From the NCBI RefSeq assembly GCF_003285015.1, contig NZ_QMFB01000004.1, forward strand, positions 1 through 64,000: a stretch of 64,000 bases of DNA. The letters run 5' to 3'. The DNA is from Paenibacillus contaminans. GTDB taxonomy: Bacteria > Bacillota > Bacilli > Paenibacillales > NBRC-103111. The position numbers and the translations under genes are program-made. The notes under the pieces are model-generated. The model was given only the letters and a program-made list of their open reading frames with translations. It did not search any database and was not told the DNA's origin. Shown one piece after another: positions 1 to 7,782 of this stretch (position 1 is the stretch's first letter; every line of letters starts with the position of its first letter).

Positions 1-12
1 GTCGAGCACGAG

Positions 13-51
13 CATCAACGCCTTTCGGGACAGTTTATTACCATTATTATA
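13..51 (-). promoter_or_regulatory. Possible promoter and start of a gene leaving the window on the left
   Basis: On the minus strand a TATAAT box (46-51) is followed by a GAAAGG-like ribosome site (about 21-27) and an ATG at 13-15, with an open frame of only five codons before the edge. No convincing -35 box is visible at the usual distance. This could be the 5' end of a gene whose body lies outside the window; no product can be named. Confidence 0.3.
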
Positions 52-413
52 TCATATTAACGCGCTGTCGTGGTAAAATGAGGACTTTCTAAACAGTCTG
101 GGTTTTTCCCGTTAATTCCTTTTTTCATGCTTTTTAACCAGAATTACCTGCATGTTTTACAGTTAGCGCAGCATCTCCACTCCATGCAAAAAAGACGCCG
201 ATTCCCGACGTCTTCCTTTGCGTTGATGTACAGTCATTCCTTGGGTTGTTTTTCTCTTCGTTCTTTAGGTTGTTGCTCTGCTAATTGTTGTTCCGCTCGT
301 TTCTTGAGTTGAAGTGGCGGCTTTCATACTTTGAGTTAATTAGTACTTTGAGTTGATGTTCTGCTCGTTCCTTGAAGTCGATGCTCCACTAATCTTAGCA
401 AGCATTTCAACGG
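52..413. other. Intergenic region with imperfect direct repeats
   Basis: This stretch downstream of the PIG-L gene has no convincing gene. Positions 325-360 contain a short direct repeat of TACTTTGAGTT, and TTGTTSYKCTGCT-like motifs recur at about 270-300 and 355-390. Short open frames here have no ribosome site and low-complexity composition. The only clear element is the terminator at 187-214. Confidence 0.4.
187..214 (-). terminator. Rho-independent terminator of the rhamnosidase locus
   Basis: On the minus strand AAGACGTC pairs with GGCGTCTT (8 bp, one G-T wobble, 7-nt loop) and is followed directly by TTTT. It lies about 200 nt past the PIG-L stop codon and is the first good terminator after a run of six co-directional genes, so it probably ends that transcript. 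Confidence 0.75.
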
Positions 414-1115
414 CTAAGTCAGCAAATGCGGGCCGCCGCTGACCGGATACATCGGAAGACTGCGAAACGCCTCCGCATATTTGACCCCGATCGCCATGCC
501 ACGCATGACAGCCGATTTCGACATATGCCCCACGACGTCGATTCCATAAAGATGCTGCAGCCATGTATCCTGGCTTTCATGGCAGCGTAGCATGCGGCAC
601 TTCGTCTCGAATGTATCGGTAATATCTACGTACGCTTCCGGCTCGAAGCCGATCGATCCGATGTTGTCCATTACAAATACATGCGGAACCTTATCCATAT
701 GGGGATATTCCGTTTGAATCAGCCGGACGGTTACCGGAATGCGGCAATCGCTTGCGATTTCGCCGCAAATGCGGTGATCCGGATGATAATCGTTCGTGCC
801 GTGTACAAACATCACGTCCGGATTCGCTTGGCGAATTGCGTTAATAAATTTCATTCTCGTTTCTTTATCGTGGAACAGAAATTCGTCGTCAATATCCAGC
901 CAGATCATGTCAGCGCCGATAACAGCTGCGGCTCTTTCCGCTTCTTTCCGGCGAACTGCAGCAATTTCATCCTTTGAGAGCGTCGGCGAACCGACGTTTC
1001 CATTGGTTGCGATCATGATCGTCACTTGGTCGCCTCTGGCCGCGTATTTCGCTAACGTTCCGCCGCATAATCCCTCGGCATCGTCCGGGTGCGCACCTAT
1101 TGCCAATATTCGCAT
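414..1115 (-). CDS. PIG-L/LmbE family deacetylase
   Basis: The 233-residue protein has the PIG-L signature HPDDAE at residues 9-14 and the second zinc-ligand motif HPDHR at 111-115. These supply the two His and one Asp that bind the catalytic zinc in this family. Members remove N-acetyl groups from GlcNAc-type sugars or bacillithiol/mycothiol precursors; here the neighbours are carbohydrate-uptake genes, so a cytoplasmic de-acetylation of an imported sugar is a reasonable inference. There is no signal peptide. The start is preceded by AAAGGGG at a rather long spacing of about 12 nt. It is the last gene of the operon, 30 nt after the putative glycoside hydrolase. The true substrate cannot be read from sequence. 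Confidence 0.88.
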   Translation of the reverse strand: MRILAIGAHPDDAEGLCGGTLAKYAARGDQVTIMIATNGNVGSPTLSKDEIAAVRRKEAERAAAVIGADMIWLDIDDEFLFHDKETRMKFINAIRQANPDVMFVHGTNDYHPDHRICGEIASDCRIPVTVRLIQTEYPHMDKVPHVFVMDNIGSIGFEPEAYVDITDTFETKCRMLRCHESQDTWLQHLYGIDVVGHMSKSAVMRGMAIGVKYAEAFRSLPMYPVSGGPHLLT

Positions 1116-1145
1116 GGAAAACTCAATCCCCTTTTCATTCCTATT

Positions 1146-2756
1146 TCACCATTCTGTGCGCGAGTACGAACCATTCGTTTCACGACGGATCAGCAAGCAA
1201 GTGTCGGCAGGCAGCTCTACCCGGTGCGATCGGCCGTCGAATCGAAGGGTTCCTTCCGTTCGCGCACCATGCATATTCAGCAAAATAACTCCGTCCGCAT
1301 CACGCAGCCAGATCACGCCTATATTCCGGCCTTCCGTCATATAAGGAAATTGCGGATTGGTCGCCGCGAGGAGCTCCCGTAATTGCCGTCCTTCTTCTTC
1401 CGTCGGTTTCGTTCCGAAGGTATGCTCCCAACGGACAATCGGGAAATCGGCGAGACCGGACAGCGAATCCTCATTGTAAGCCGCAGCGGTTTGGTCGAAA
1501 ATGATCGTGCGATAGTTGCCCAGCGAGCGAATCCAAGCATCGGTCAGCCGGTATTTTCCGAAGAAAAGCAGAACCTCCGCCTTCTCCGCATTTTTCTCCG
1601 CCTCGAGCCCCCGCACAGGTTTGACAGGAAGACCGGACAGAAAAGCCGTTTGCGGCATTTCCGTCGGTTCCGCGCCGGCCCCATCCGTTCCGTACGCCTG
1701 ATGTACGGGAAATATGCGGGCATAAGGTTCATACTCGCTCGCGACACGTTCGATCGCTTCTTTGCTCTCGATCCATACCTGCCAATAGTCTTCCTCGATC
1801 ATCCACGTTCCGCTCATGAAGAAGATGTTCGGAATACCGGCGGAAACCGCCATTTTTACCTTGAACACGAGGCTTGAGGGGCTCAGCGATCTTGGCGGAA
1901 AAACCGTCGTCTCGCTGAATGCCTGCTCGCGCGGCACGATGTTCAAATGGTGGAGGATGCTGAACAAATCGTAGGCGCGAGCTTGCGGATTACCGAAATC
2001 CTGATCGTTGAAATGACCTTCGCCTACCCGGAACATACAGCCCGGAATGTCGTCCCGGATGCCCGGCATGTCGATGCCGTGCCGTTCATCTCCCAGATGC
2101 ATGACCTGGATGCCGATCCGAATCCCCGGCAAATCCGACTGCTTCATCAAGCGGCTAATTTTACCGCTGAGGTATGCCACCCATTCTTGAGCCACCTCAG
2201 GGTCTCCCGGTTCCTCGGGACGGGGAAGCGACCGAGCGAGCTCCTCCCGTGTCAATCGGCGGTTATAAGCTTCGTTATAACCTTTCAGGCAATCGTCGCA
2301 GAAGCAGCCCTCGATGTTCGGCCCCCAATTTCCCTGTCGCAAATCGTCGTCGTAGAACACCTGCTCGAAGCCCGCATCTCTCAGCATTTCGATCGCCCGG
2401 ACGTTGTCGCTTAGCATCGTTTCGTCAAGATCGGCGCAAAAGTATACGGGCTCGCCGTTGCGGTCGATGCGATACCTCCAGCTGGACGGAATGGTCAAAT
2501 CGAGGGTGTCGTCATCCGGATTCAGGCTATTTCCCGGATGTCCGACCGGTACTTGCGCCACCCCGACCTCGAACCCGTTGCGAAGCAATATTTCTTTCGC
2601 CTTGATCATATCTTCCATCGACGCCCACCAACGGCCGAAGAAGTATCCCCACAACCAGATCGTGCGGATGCCGCTTCGTTTGAACAAGTCCAGGGCGCCT
2701 TGGCTTTCCGCCTCGTTGATGACCAACAGCGGATTCATATTATAGTGGATATGCAC
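1146..2756 (-). CDS. Putative cytoplasmic glycoside hydrolase (TIM-barrel type)
   Basis: This 536-residue protein has the layout of hypothetical glycosyl-hydrolase families related to the alpha-amylase and beta-galactosidase TIM barrels. Strand-like segments include IRTIWLWGYF near residue 30, a YDDDLRQGNWG segment near 135-145, and a Cys cluster C151-x-C153-xx-C156 that probably binds zinc. The C-terminal 100 residues look like a beta-sandwich. There is no signal peptide, so it should act on imported oligosaccharide. The start is GTG at 2756, chosen because AGAGGTG lies five bases upstream; the next ATG has no such site. It lies between the oxidoreductase and PIG-L genes in the same operon. 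The enzyme class is inferred from fold-like features only; catalytic residues are not assigned. Confidence 0.6.
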   Translation of the reverse strand: MHIHYNMNPLLVINEAESQGALDLFKRSGIRTIWLWGYFFGRWWASMEDMIKAKEILLRNGFEVGVAQVPVGHPGNSLNPDDDTLDLTIPSSWRYRIDRNGEPVYFCADLDETMLSDNVRAIEMLRDAGFEQVFYDDDLRQGNWGPNIEGCFCDDCLKGYNEAYNRRLTREELARSLPRPEEPGDPEVAQEWVAYLSGKISRLMKQSDLPGIRIGIQVMHLGDERHGIDMPGIRDDIPGCMFRVGEGHFNDQDFGNPQARAYDLFSILHHLNIVPREQAFSETTVFPPRSLSPSSLVFKVKMAVSAGIPNIFFMSGTWMIEEDYWQVWIESKEAIERVASEYEPYARIFPVHQAYGTDGAGAEPTEMPQTAFLSGLPVKPVRGLEAEKNAEKAEVLLFFGKYRLTDAWIRSLGNYRTIIFDQTAAAYNEDSLSGLADFPIVRWEHTFGTKPTEEEGRQLRELLAATNPQFPYMTEGRNIGVIWLRDADGVILLNMHGARTEGTLRFDGRSHRVELPADTCLLIRRETNGSYSRTEW

Positions 2757-2786
2757 GGCTGCACCTCTTTTTCCGATTCGATTTCG

Positions 2787-3980
2787 TTACAACGCGTGGA
2801 CGGCCGCTCGGCCGAGCTCGTTCCAATCGACGGCTTGAAACCGGCGGTTCTCGGCCGACCACTTGGCATTCAGACACATCAGCGCACTCAACAAACCGTC
2901 GCGTAACGGAAAAATCGACTTCTTTTTACCTTGCATCACTTCGATAAAGTTGACCGCCAACGCAGTGTCGCCGCCGGAGTGCCCGCCCGGTCCCGGTTCG
3001 ATATCGTACGTTTCCACGCGATGCGTATGGTGCATGAACACTTTAATCTGATTACTGTAAATATCGAATTCCAGCGTACCTTTGTACCCAAGCAGCCGAT
3101 ATCGCCGCGTGGCCGCCTTCTTCCGCGCAAAGAAATTCTGCGAGTAAGCGGCGTGCATACCTGTCTCGTATTGGATCAACGCGCTGCCGGAATCTTCGTT
3201 GCCGGTGTCGACGGCATACGCACAATATTCGCCATGCTCGTCGTCCCCTTTTTTGCGCCTGAGCACTACGCTATCCTGACAGGTCAGCTGCTCATCGCAA
3301 GCCTTGCAGCGCAAGCCTGCCGGCTTGTCGCCCTTGAAGATCTGCTTCGACGTCATTGCCGATATCCATTTCGGCTGAATGCCGAGCAGATGGTTGATAC
3401 AATCGAAATCGTGGGTCGCCTTCTGTAGGAACAGCCCGCCCGTCTCTTGCTCATCCCTGTACCAGTATTGAAAATAAACATGGCCATAGGGCACGTTGTT
3501 CTCTACCTGCATATGCTCCACCGTACCGATTCGCCCAGAATCGATGATCTCTTTAGCCAATCTGACATGCGGGGTTTCGCGCAACGGAAAGGAGACGACG
3601 ACCTCCGAACGGGATTGTTCGTAGGCTTCCTTCAAACGCAGCAGATCGGCCGCGTTCGTGGCCACCGGCTTTTCCAAGAACAGCGGAATTCCGCTTGGAA
3701 GCGCGCGAACGGCCATTTCCGCATGCAGCGAGCAGCGCGTTCCGATCAGAATGCCGTCCAGCTGCGCCCCGCGAATCATATCTTCCGGCGTATCGAAGTA
3801 CGCGATCTCGTCGGAGCGCGTCTTCCGCCGCTGTTCGGCTCCGGATCCGGCCAGCTCGTCCCGTATGGCTTCATTGCGTATATCGGCAATTGCCGTCACC
3901 CTGCAAGCGGGTTCGATCCGGATGATTTCATCGATCATGTTCCGGATTCGTGTACCGTAACCAATCACACCGAGTCTCAT
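2787..3980 (-). CDS. Gfo/Idh/MocA family oxidoreductase
   Basis: The 397-residue protein starts with a Rossmann motif (GVIGYGTR, residues 4-11) and has the family hallmark EKPVATN at 103-109, whose Lys-Pro contacts NAD(P) and substrate. The C-terminal half fits the GFO_IDH_MocA_C fold. Relatives oxidise sugars, inositols or sugar acids with NAD(P). An unusual feature is a Cys pair (CKAC) followed by a third Cys near residue 225, suggesting a bound metal or disulfide absent from the archetypes. A GGGAG ribosome site sits 8 nt before ATG. It is the third catabolic gene behind the transporter, so it probably processes the imported sugar in the cytoplasm. Confidence 0.88.
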   Translation of the reverse strand: MRLGVIGYGTRIRNMIDEIIRIEPACRVTAIADIRNEAIRDELAGSGAEQRRKTRSDEIAYFDTPEDMIRGAQLDGILIGTRCSLHAEMAVRALPSGIPLFLEKPVATNAADLLRLKEAYEQSRSEVVVSFPLRETPHVRLAKEIIDSGRIGTVEHMQVENNVPYGHVYFQYWYRDEQETGGLFLQKATHDFDCINHLLGIQPKWISAMTSKQIFKGDKPAGLRCKACDEQLTCQDSVVLRRKKGDDEHGEYCAYAVDTGNEDSGSALIQYETGMHAAYSQNFFARKKAATRRYRLLGYKGTLEFDIYSNQIKVFMHHTHRVETYDIEPGPGGHSGGDTALAVNFIEVMQGKKKSIFPLRDGLLSALMCLNAKWSAENRRFQAVDWNELGRAAVHAL

Positions 3981-4049
3981 GTGAAATCTCCCTTGTTCTA
4001 TACTTGTCCTGTCCTATTACCGGCAGCCTGCCGAATTCCGGCAAATGCG

Positions 4050-4928
4050 CTATCCTTTAACGCTTCCGAGTACAATTCCTTTCATAAAAAAACGCTGCAA
4101 AAACGGATAAACGATCAGAATGGGCAACGTTCCGACGAAGATTTGCGCTGCCCTTACGGTTCTTTCCGTCACGTCGAGAAACTCACTCAGGTTCGTAATT
4201 TGCAAAATATTCGGCTGAGCGATCAACGACTGCAGATAGGTTTGCAGCGGATAGTTGTCCGTTCTGTTCATGTACAGCAGGCCATCGAACCAGGCGTTCC
4301 AGTGGCCGACCATCGTGAACAGGGCGATCGTCGCCATCGCCGGCAGGGACAACGGCAAATAGATGCGCAGCAGAATCGTCAGATGCCCGGCTCCGTCTAT
4401 GAAAGCCGATTCCTCCAGCGGCTTGGGCAACCCTCTGAAGAAATTGAGCAGCAGCACGACATGAAAGACGCTCACCGCCCCCGGAAGCACAAGCGCCCAG
4501 ATCGAATCCAGCAAGCCGTAATTCCGCACGGCCATATAGGTCGGAACCAAACCTCCGCCGATCAGCATCGTCACGACGAAATACCAGACATACACCGTGC
4601 GCGACCGGAAGGATCCCGACTCCTTCGACAGCGGATAGGCGGTAAACAACGTCATTGTCAAACCGAGTATCGTTCCTAAAAGCAATCGTTCCAATGAAAC
4701 GCCGAACGCTCGGATAAATTTAGGATCGTTCAGGATTAGCCTGTAGGCATCGCTATTGAATTGAACGGGCCAGAACGTCACGTAACCCGCCGAAACCGCA
4801 CCTGCGCTGCTGGCCGACAAAGCCCACACATGGATGAACGGTAAAATGCATAGAAGCCCGAGCGCCGTCATTAACGTATAATTTGCGGCGATAAACAGTC
4901 GCCTGGAGAACGTGCGCGACTCAATCAT
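4050..4928 (-). CDS. Carbohydrate ABC transporter permease (LplC/YtcP type)
   Basis: The 292-residue membrane protein has six predicted transmembrane segments and the EAA loop (SAFIDGAGHLTILLRIYLP) that docks on the ATPase. Its ending, MKGIVLGSVKG, is typical of LplC/YtcP permeases. It forms the inner-membrane pore with the LplB-type partner directly upstream (17-nt gap) and the binding protein at 5963-7681. No ATPase gene is nearby; such systems usually share an MsmX-like ATPase encoded elsewhere. Ribosome site AGAGGTGG is seven nt before the ATG. Confidence 0.92.
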   Translation of the reverse strand: MIESRTFSRRLFIAANYTLMTALGLLCILPFIHVWALSASSAGAVSAGYVTFWPVQFNSDAYRLILNDPKFIRAFGVSLERLLLGTILGLTMTLFTAYPLSKESGSFRSRTVYVWYFVVTMLIGGGLVPTYMAVRNYGLLDSIWALVLPGAVSVFHVVLLLNFFRGLPKPLEESAFIDGAGHLTILLRIYLPLSLPAMATIALFTMVGHWNAWFDGLLYMNRTDNYPLQTYLQSLIAQPNILQITNLSEFLDVTERTVRAAQIFVGTLPILIVYPFLQRFFMKGIVLGSVKG

Positions 4929-4945
4929 GCTTAAACCACCTCTGC

Positions 4946-5845
4946 TTAAAAAATTCTGTAGTTGGCGTAAACATACGCAAGCCGGTAAGAGGTGACGATC
5001 AATACAAGGCTGATAACCGATTTGAACAATCCGACCGCCGTAGACACGCTGTATTGCGCCTCTACAAACCCGATCCGGTAAACAAGCGTATCCAATATAT
5101 CGCCTGACTCGTAGACTTGCGGACTGTACAGCATGAAGATCTGTTCGAAGCCGGCGTTCAAAATATTGCCCAGGCTGAGCACCGCCAATAGCAGGATGGT
5201 CGATGCGATGCCGGGAATCGTAATATGCCAGGTCTGTTTCCAGCGCCCTGCCCCGTCGACATACGCCGCCTCATATTGCGTGGGGTCGATCGACGTCAAG
5301 GCCGCCAAATAAATGATCGTAGCAAACCCGAATTCCTTCCAGACGTCCGATGCGACGATTGCAAAAGGAAACCAGTTGTTGCTGCCCAGAAAAAAAATCG
5401 GTTCGACGCCGAAGGCGCCAAGAACGCGGTTGAAAATCCCTTCCGTTGACAAGAGATCGATCATGATTCCGCCCAGAATGACCCAGGACAGAAAGTGCGG
5501 CAGATAGATCAAGGTCTGCACCCCGCGCCTTAGGAGCTTGTGCTTCATTTCGTTCAGCAGGAGCGCGGCGATAATCGGCACAATCTGGTTCAGAACAATC
5601 TTCATGACGGCAATATAAACCGTGTTCCATATGACTTGCCGGATGTCGGGCATTTGGAGCATGTACTTGAAATTTTCGAAGCCAACCCATTCGGAGCCGA
5701 ATAGTCCGCGGTTGGGAATAAAGTTCTGGAACGCGATAGAGATGCCGGCCAGCGGAACGTAACTGAATAGAAAAACCATGATCACGCCGGGCAAGATCAT
5801 CAAGTGAAGAGGCAGATTCCGTTTAAATTTTGCAAGTGTCATCAT
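4946..5845 (-). CDS. Sugar ABC transporter permease (LplB type)
   Basis: This LplB-like permease has about six transmembrane helices and an EAA loop (EAAYVDGAGRWKQTWHITIP). The open frame extends to 5926, but I place the start at the ATG at 5845 because AAGGTGG lies just upstream there, whereas the upstream GTG has no ribosome site; this gives 299 residues beginning MMTLAKF. It pairs with the next gene, an LplC-type permease, to import an oligosaccharide delivered by the lipoprotein upstream. The distal ending YVYANYRIF is usual for the family. Confidence 0.9.
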   Translation of the reverse strand: MMTLAKFKRNLPLHLMILPGVIMVFLFSYVPLAGISIAFQNFIPNRGLFGSEWVGFENFKYMLQMPDIRQVIWNTVYIAVMKIVLNQIVPIIAALLLNEMKHKLLRRGVQTLIYLPHFLSWVILGGIMIDLLSTEGIFNRVLGAFGVEPIFFLGSNNWFPFAIVASDVWKEFGFATIIYLAALTSIDPTQYEAAYVDGAGRWKQTWHITIPGIASTILLLAVLSLGNILNAGFEQIFMLYSPQVYESGDILDTLVYRIGFVEAQYSVSTAVGLFKSVISLVLIVTSYRLAYVYANYRIF

Positions 5846-5866
5846 TCGTACCACCTTAAAGCCGAT

Positions 5867-5907
5867 AAGGAAGGAAGAAGCCCGAGGTGCGGCTTCTCCT
5901 CCTTCTT
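5867..5907 (-). promoter_or_regulatory. Hairpin between binding-protein and permease genes
   Basis: AAGGAAGGAAGAAGCC and its near-complement around 5891-5907 form an imperfect stem of about 15 bp with an 8-nt loop and no U-tract. It sits between the stop of the lipoprotein gene and the start of the permease. Such hairpins often protect the abundant binding-protein mRNA from 3' decay or reduce read-through; that role is inferred. Confidence 0.5.
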
Positions 5908-5962
5908 GCCGGCTATCGTTAATCACGCGTTATGCGAATGCGCCGGAACAGCCTGATTGGTC

Positions 5963-7681
5963 TTATTGGCCGGCGGCAGCCGCCCATTCGTTGACTTCCT
6001 TGGTGATCTGATCTCCCCCGAGGTTCTTCCAGTCACTCACAAACTTGTCGAACTCCTCGATGCCGGCCGAACCAAGGATGATCTTGGTCAGCATGACCTT
6101 CTCCATTTTATCCAGCGTGGCCATCTTCTCGGACATAGCCGGCGTTGACCCGCCCAGGAAAGTCGTTTGCTGGAACTGCTTGTTGGCGATGTAGCTGTCC
6201 ACCGCTTCCAGGCCTGCATGATCCATGCCGAACACCTTGTAGAACATCCAGCCTTCCACATTGCTCGGATCTTTGCGCCATGTATCGATTTTGTCGTAAT
6301 ACATCTTTTCTTCGGAATTCAGTTTGGCCGGATCATTGGCAATCAAGGCCGCTTTCACGTTGCGGTGGGAAGTGATGTTTTTCATCACCGGGCTCGCCTG
6401 CACAATGTTGTATGGATACCAGAGCACGCCGGTATCCGGGTTTTGCGAGATGGTGGGATCCGGGTTCACCCAGTTCTTCTCGTTATAGTAGTTCATCAAT
6501 TTGACGAGAACTTCCGGATTTTTGATGCCCTTCTTCACGACATAAACGACGGTGATCGGCATATTCATCGAGACTTTGGCCGGCGTGCCGTCCGCGCTCA
6601 CGATCGGATACGCGTTCCAGTCCGCGTTCAGATCGTTTTTCTTCGTTCCGTTGTTGGCATACAGGGTGGCAGCCAAATCTCCATAAAACAGGCCGATTTT
6701 GCCGGCGTTGATCGACTCGTAGACTTTGCTTGTGTCCTTGACGCCGAATTCCTTGTCGATCATACCGGCCTTGTACATTTCCGCCAGCTTGAGAATCGCG
6801 TTCTTCATCTCCGGCTGGATGCTGCCGTAGGCCAACTTGCCGCTCGCGTCCTTCACCCAGATGCCGGGATAGGCGTGGAAGGCGTTAAAGAAGCCGCCGA
6901 TGCTGGGGCTGCCCGCAATATTCAGCTCTTTCGACAACCCAATGCCAAACGTATCCGCCTTCTGATTGCCGTCGGGGTCTTGCTCGACGAACGCTTTGGC
7001 GATGTTGTACACGTCGTCCATCGATTTCGGCTCGCTCAGCCCGAGCTTCTTCATCCAGTCGCTGCGGATCCACAGGACGTCGGAGGCATCGATGGCGCTA
7101 ACAGTCATCGGCAGGGCGTACAGCTTGCCTTTGAAGCTGGAGGCTTTCAACGCCACGCCTCCATCCTCCATGAACAGAGACTTCAGTTCTTTCGTCGCGT
7201 ATTTATCGTACAGTTCGGTGAGATCCTCGATCATGTCCGCTTCCACCAGCTTCTTCAGCTGCAGCGGGCTGACCGCGAGAATGTCGGGAATGTCGCCGGA
7301 AGCGATCGCGATGTTCGCCTTGTTCGTATACCCGTCCGCGCTGTTGACGACCCACGTGTTTTTTACCTGGATGCCCAGATCGGCCAAATACCTGTCGTAT
7401 ATCTGGTTGTTATCGATGCTGCGGCCCGTATCGAACTTCATGCCACTCTCGCTGCGCCCCGTCGTAACCACGATCGGCGGGTCGTATTTCCCCATCGGGT
7501 CAACCGCTTTGGTAGACGGGGTTTCCGACGCAACCGCCGTTCCCGGTTGTTCCGACTGCGAAGCGGACGGGGTCCCGCTTTTCCCGTTGTTGCTGCTGCA
7601 TGCGCTTACGATCAGCAGGCTGCAGACGAGAGCCCAACCGACAACCATTTTGATGCGTCTTTTTCTGCGATTCACTTTCAT
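5963..7681 (-). CDS. Extracellular solute-binding lipoprotein (LplA/YtcQ type)
   Basis: The 572-residue protein begins with a lysine/arginine-rich signal peptide ending in the lipobox VSAC, then SSNN, so it should be lipid-anchored outside the membrane. Length and the two-lobe pattern match family 1 binding proteins of the LplA/YtcQ group, which are longer than MalE. It delivers an oligosaccharide to the permeases at 4050-5845. GAGGGGG precedes the ATG. The gene has its own promoter (7720-7748) just upstream, so it may be made in excess over the upstream rhamnosidase. The rhamnosidase neighbour suggests a rhamnose-containing ligand, which is an inference. Confidence 0.93.
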   Translation of the reverse strand: MKVNRRKRRIKMVVGWALVCSLLIVSACSSNNGKSGTPSASQSEQPGTAVASETPSTKAVDPMGKYDPPIVVTTGRSESGMKFDTGRSIDNNQIYDRYLADLGIQVKNTWVVNSADGYTNKANIAIASGDIPDILAVSPLQLKKLVEADMIEDLTELYDKYATKELKSLFMEDGGVALKASSFKGKLYALPMTVSAIDASDVLWIRSDWMKKLGLSEPKSMDDVYNIAKAFVEQDPDGNQKADTFGIGLSKELNIAGSPSIGGFFNAFHAYPGIWVKDASGKLAYGSIQPEMKNAILKLAEMYKAGMIDKEFGVKDTSKVYESINAGKIGLFYGDLAATLYANNGTKKNDLNADWNAYPIVSADGTPAKVSMNMPITVVYVVKKGIKNPEVLVKLMNYYNEKNWVNPDPTISQNPDTGVLWYPYNIVQASPVMKNITSHRNVKAALIANDPAKLNSEEKMYYDKIDTWRKDPSNVEGWMFYKVFGMDHAGLEAVDSYIANKQFQQTTFLGGSTPAMSEKMATLDKMEKVMLTKIILGSAGIEEFDKFVSDWKNLGGDQITKEVNEWAAAAGQ

Positions 7682-7719
7682 GTCCCCCTCTAGGTAAGTA
7701 GTTCCGTCAATCTATCCTC

Positions 7720-7782
7720 ATTTTATGGAGTTCAAGCTTGCCGAACAATCCAAATGTGTTGTCATTGCATGTACTCTGTTGT
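7720..7782 (-). promoter_or_regulatory. Promoter with shared 41-bp element, copy 1
   Basis: On the minus strand TTGTTC (7743-7748) and TAAAAT (7720-7725) are separated by 17 bp, giving a plausible sigma-A promoter for the binding-protein gene. The block 7742-7782 is nearly identical (37 of 41 positions by eye) to 15847-15887, where the same -35/-10 geometry occurs upstream of the beta-propeller gene. Its upstream half, ACAACAGAGTACATGCAAT, overlaps the last codons of the rhamnosidase gene. A binding site for the adjacent AraC-type response regulator is the likely reading. Confidence 0.65.

Noticed and set aside
3447-4679. 410-codon plus-strand open frame spanning the oxidoreductase and permease genes
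   Set aside because: It crosses two real minus-strand genes and their intergenic gap and has no recognisable domain.
6167-7693. 508-codon open frame on the plus strand opposite the binding-protein gene
   Set aside because: It is the complement of a well-supported lipoprotein gene, is His/Arg/Val-rich as antisense of such genes usually is, and has no ribosome site.
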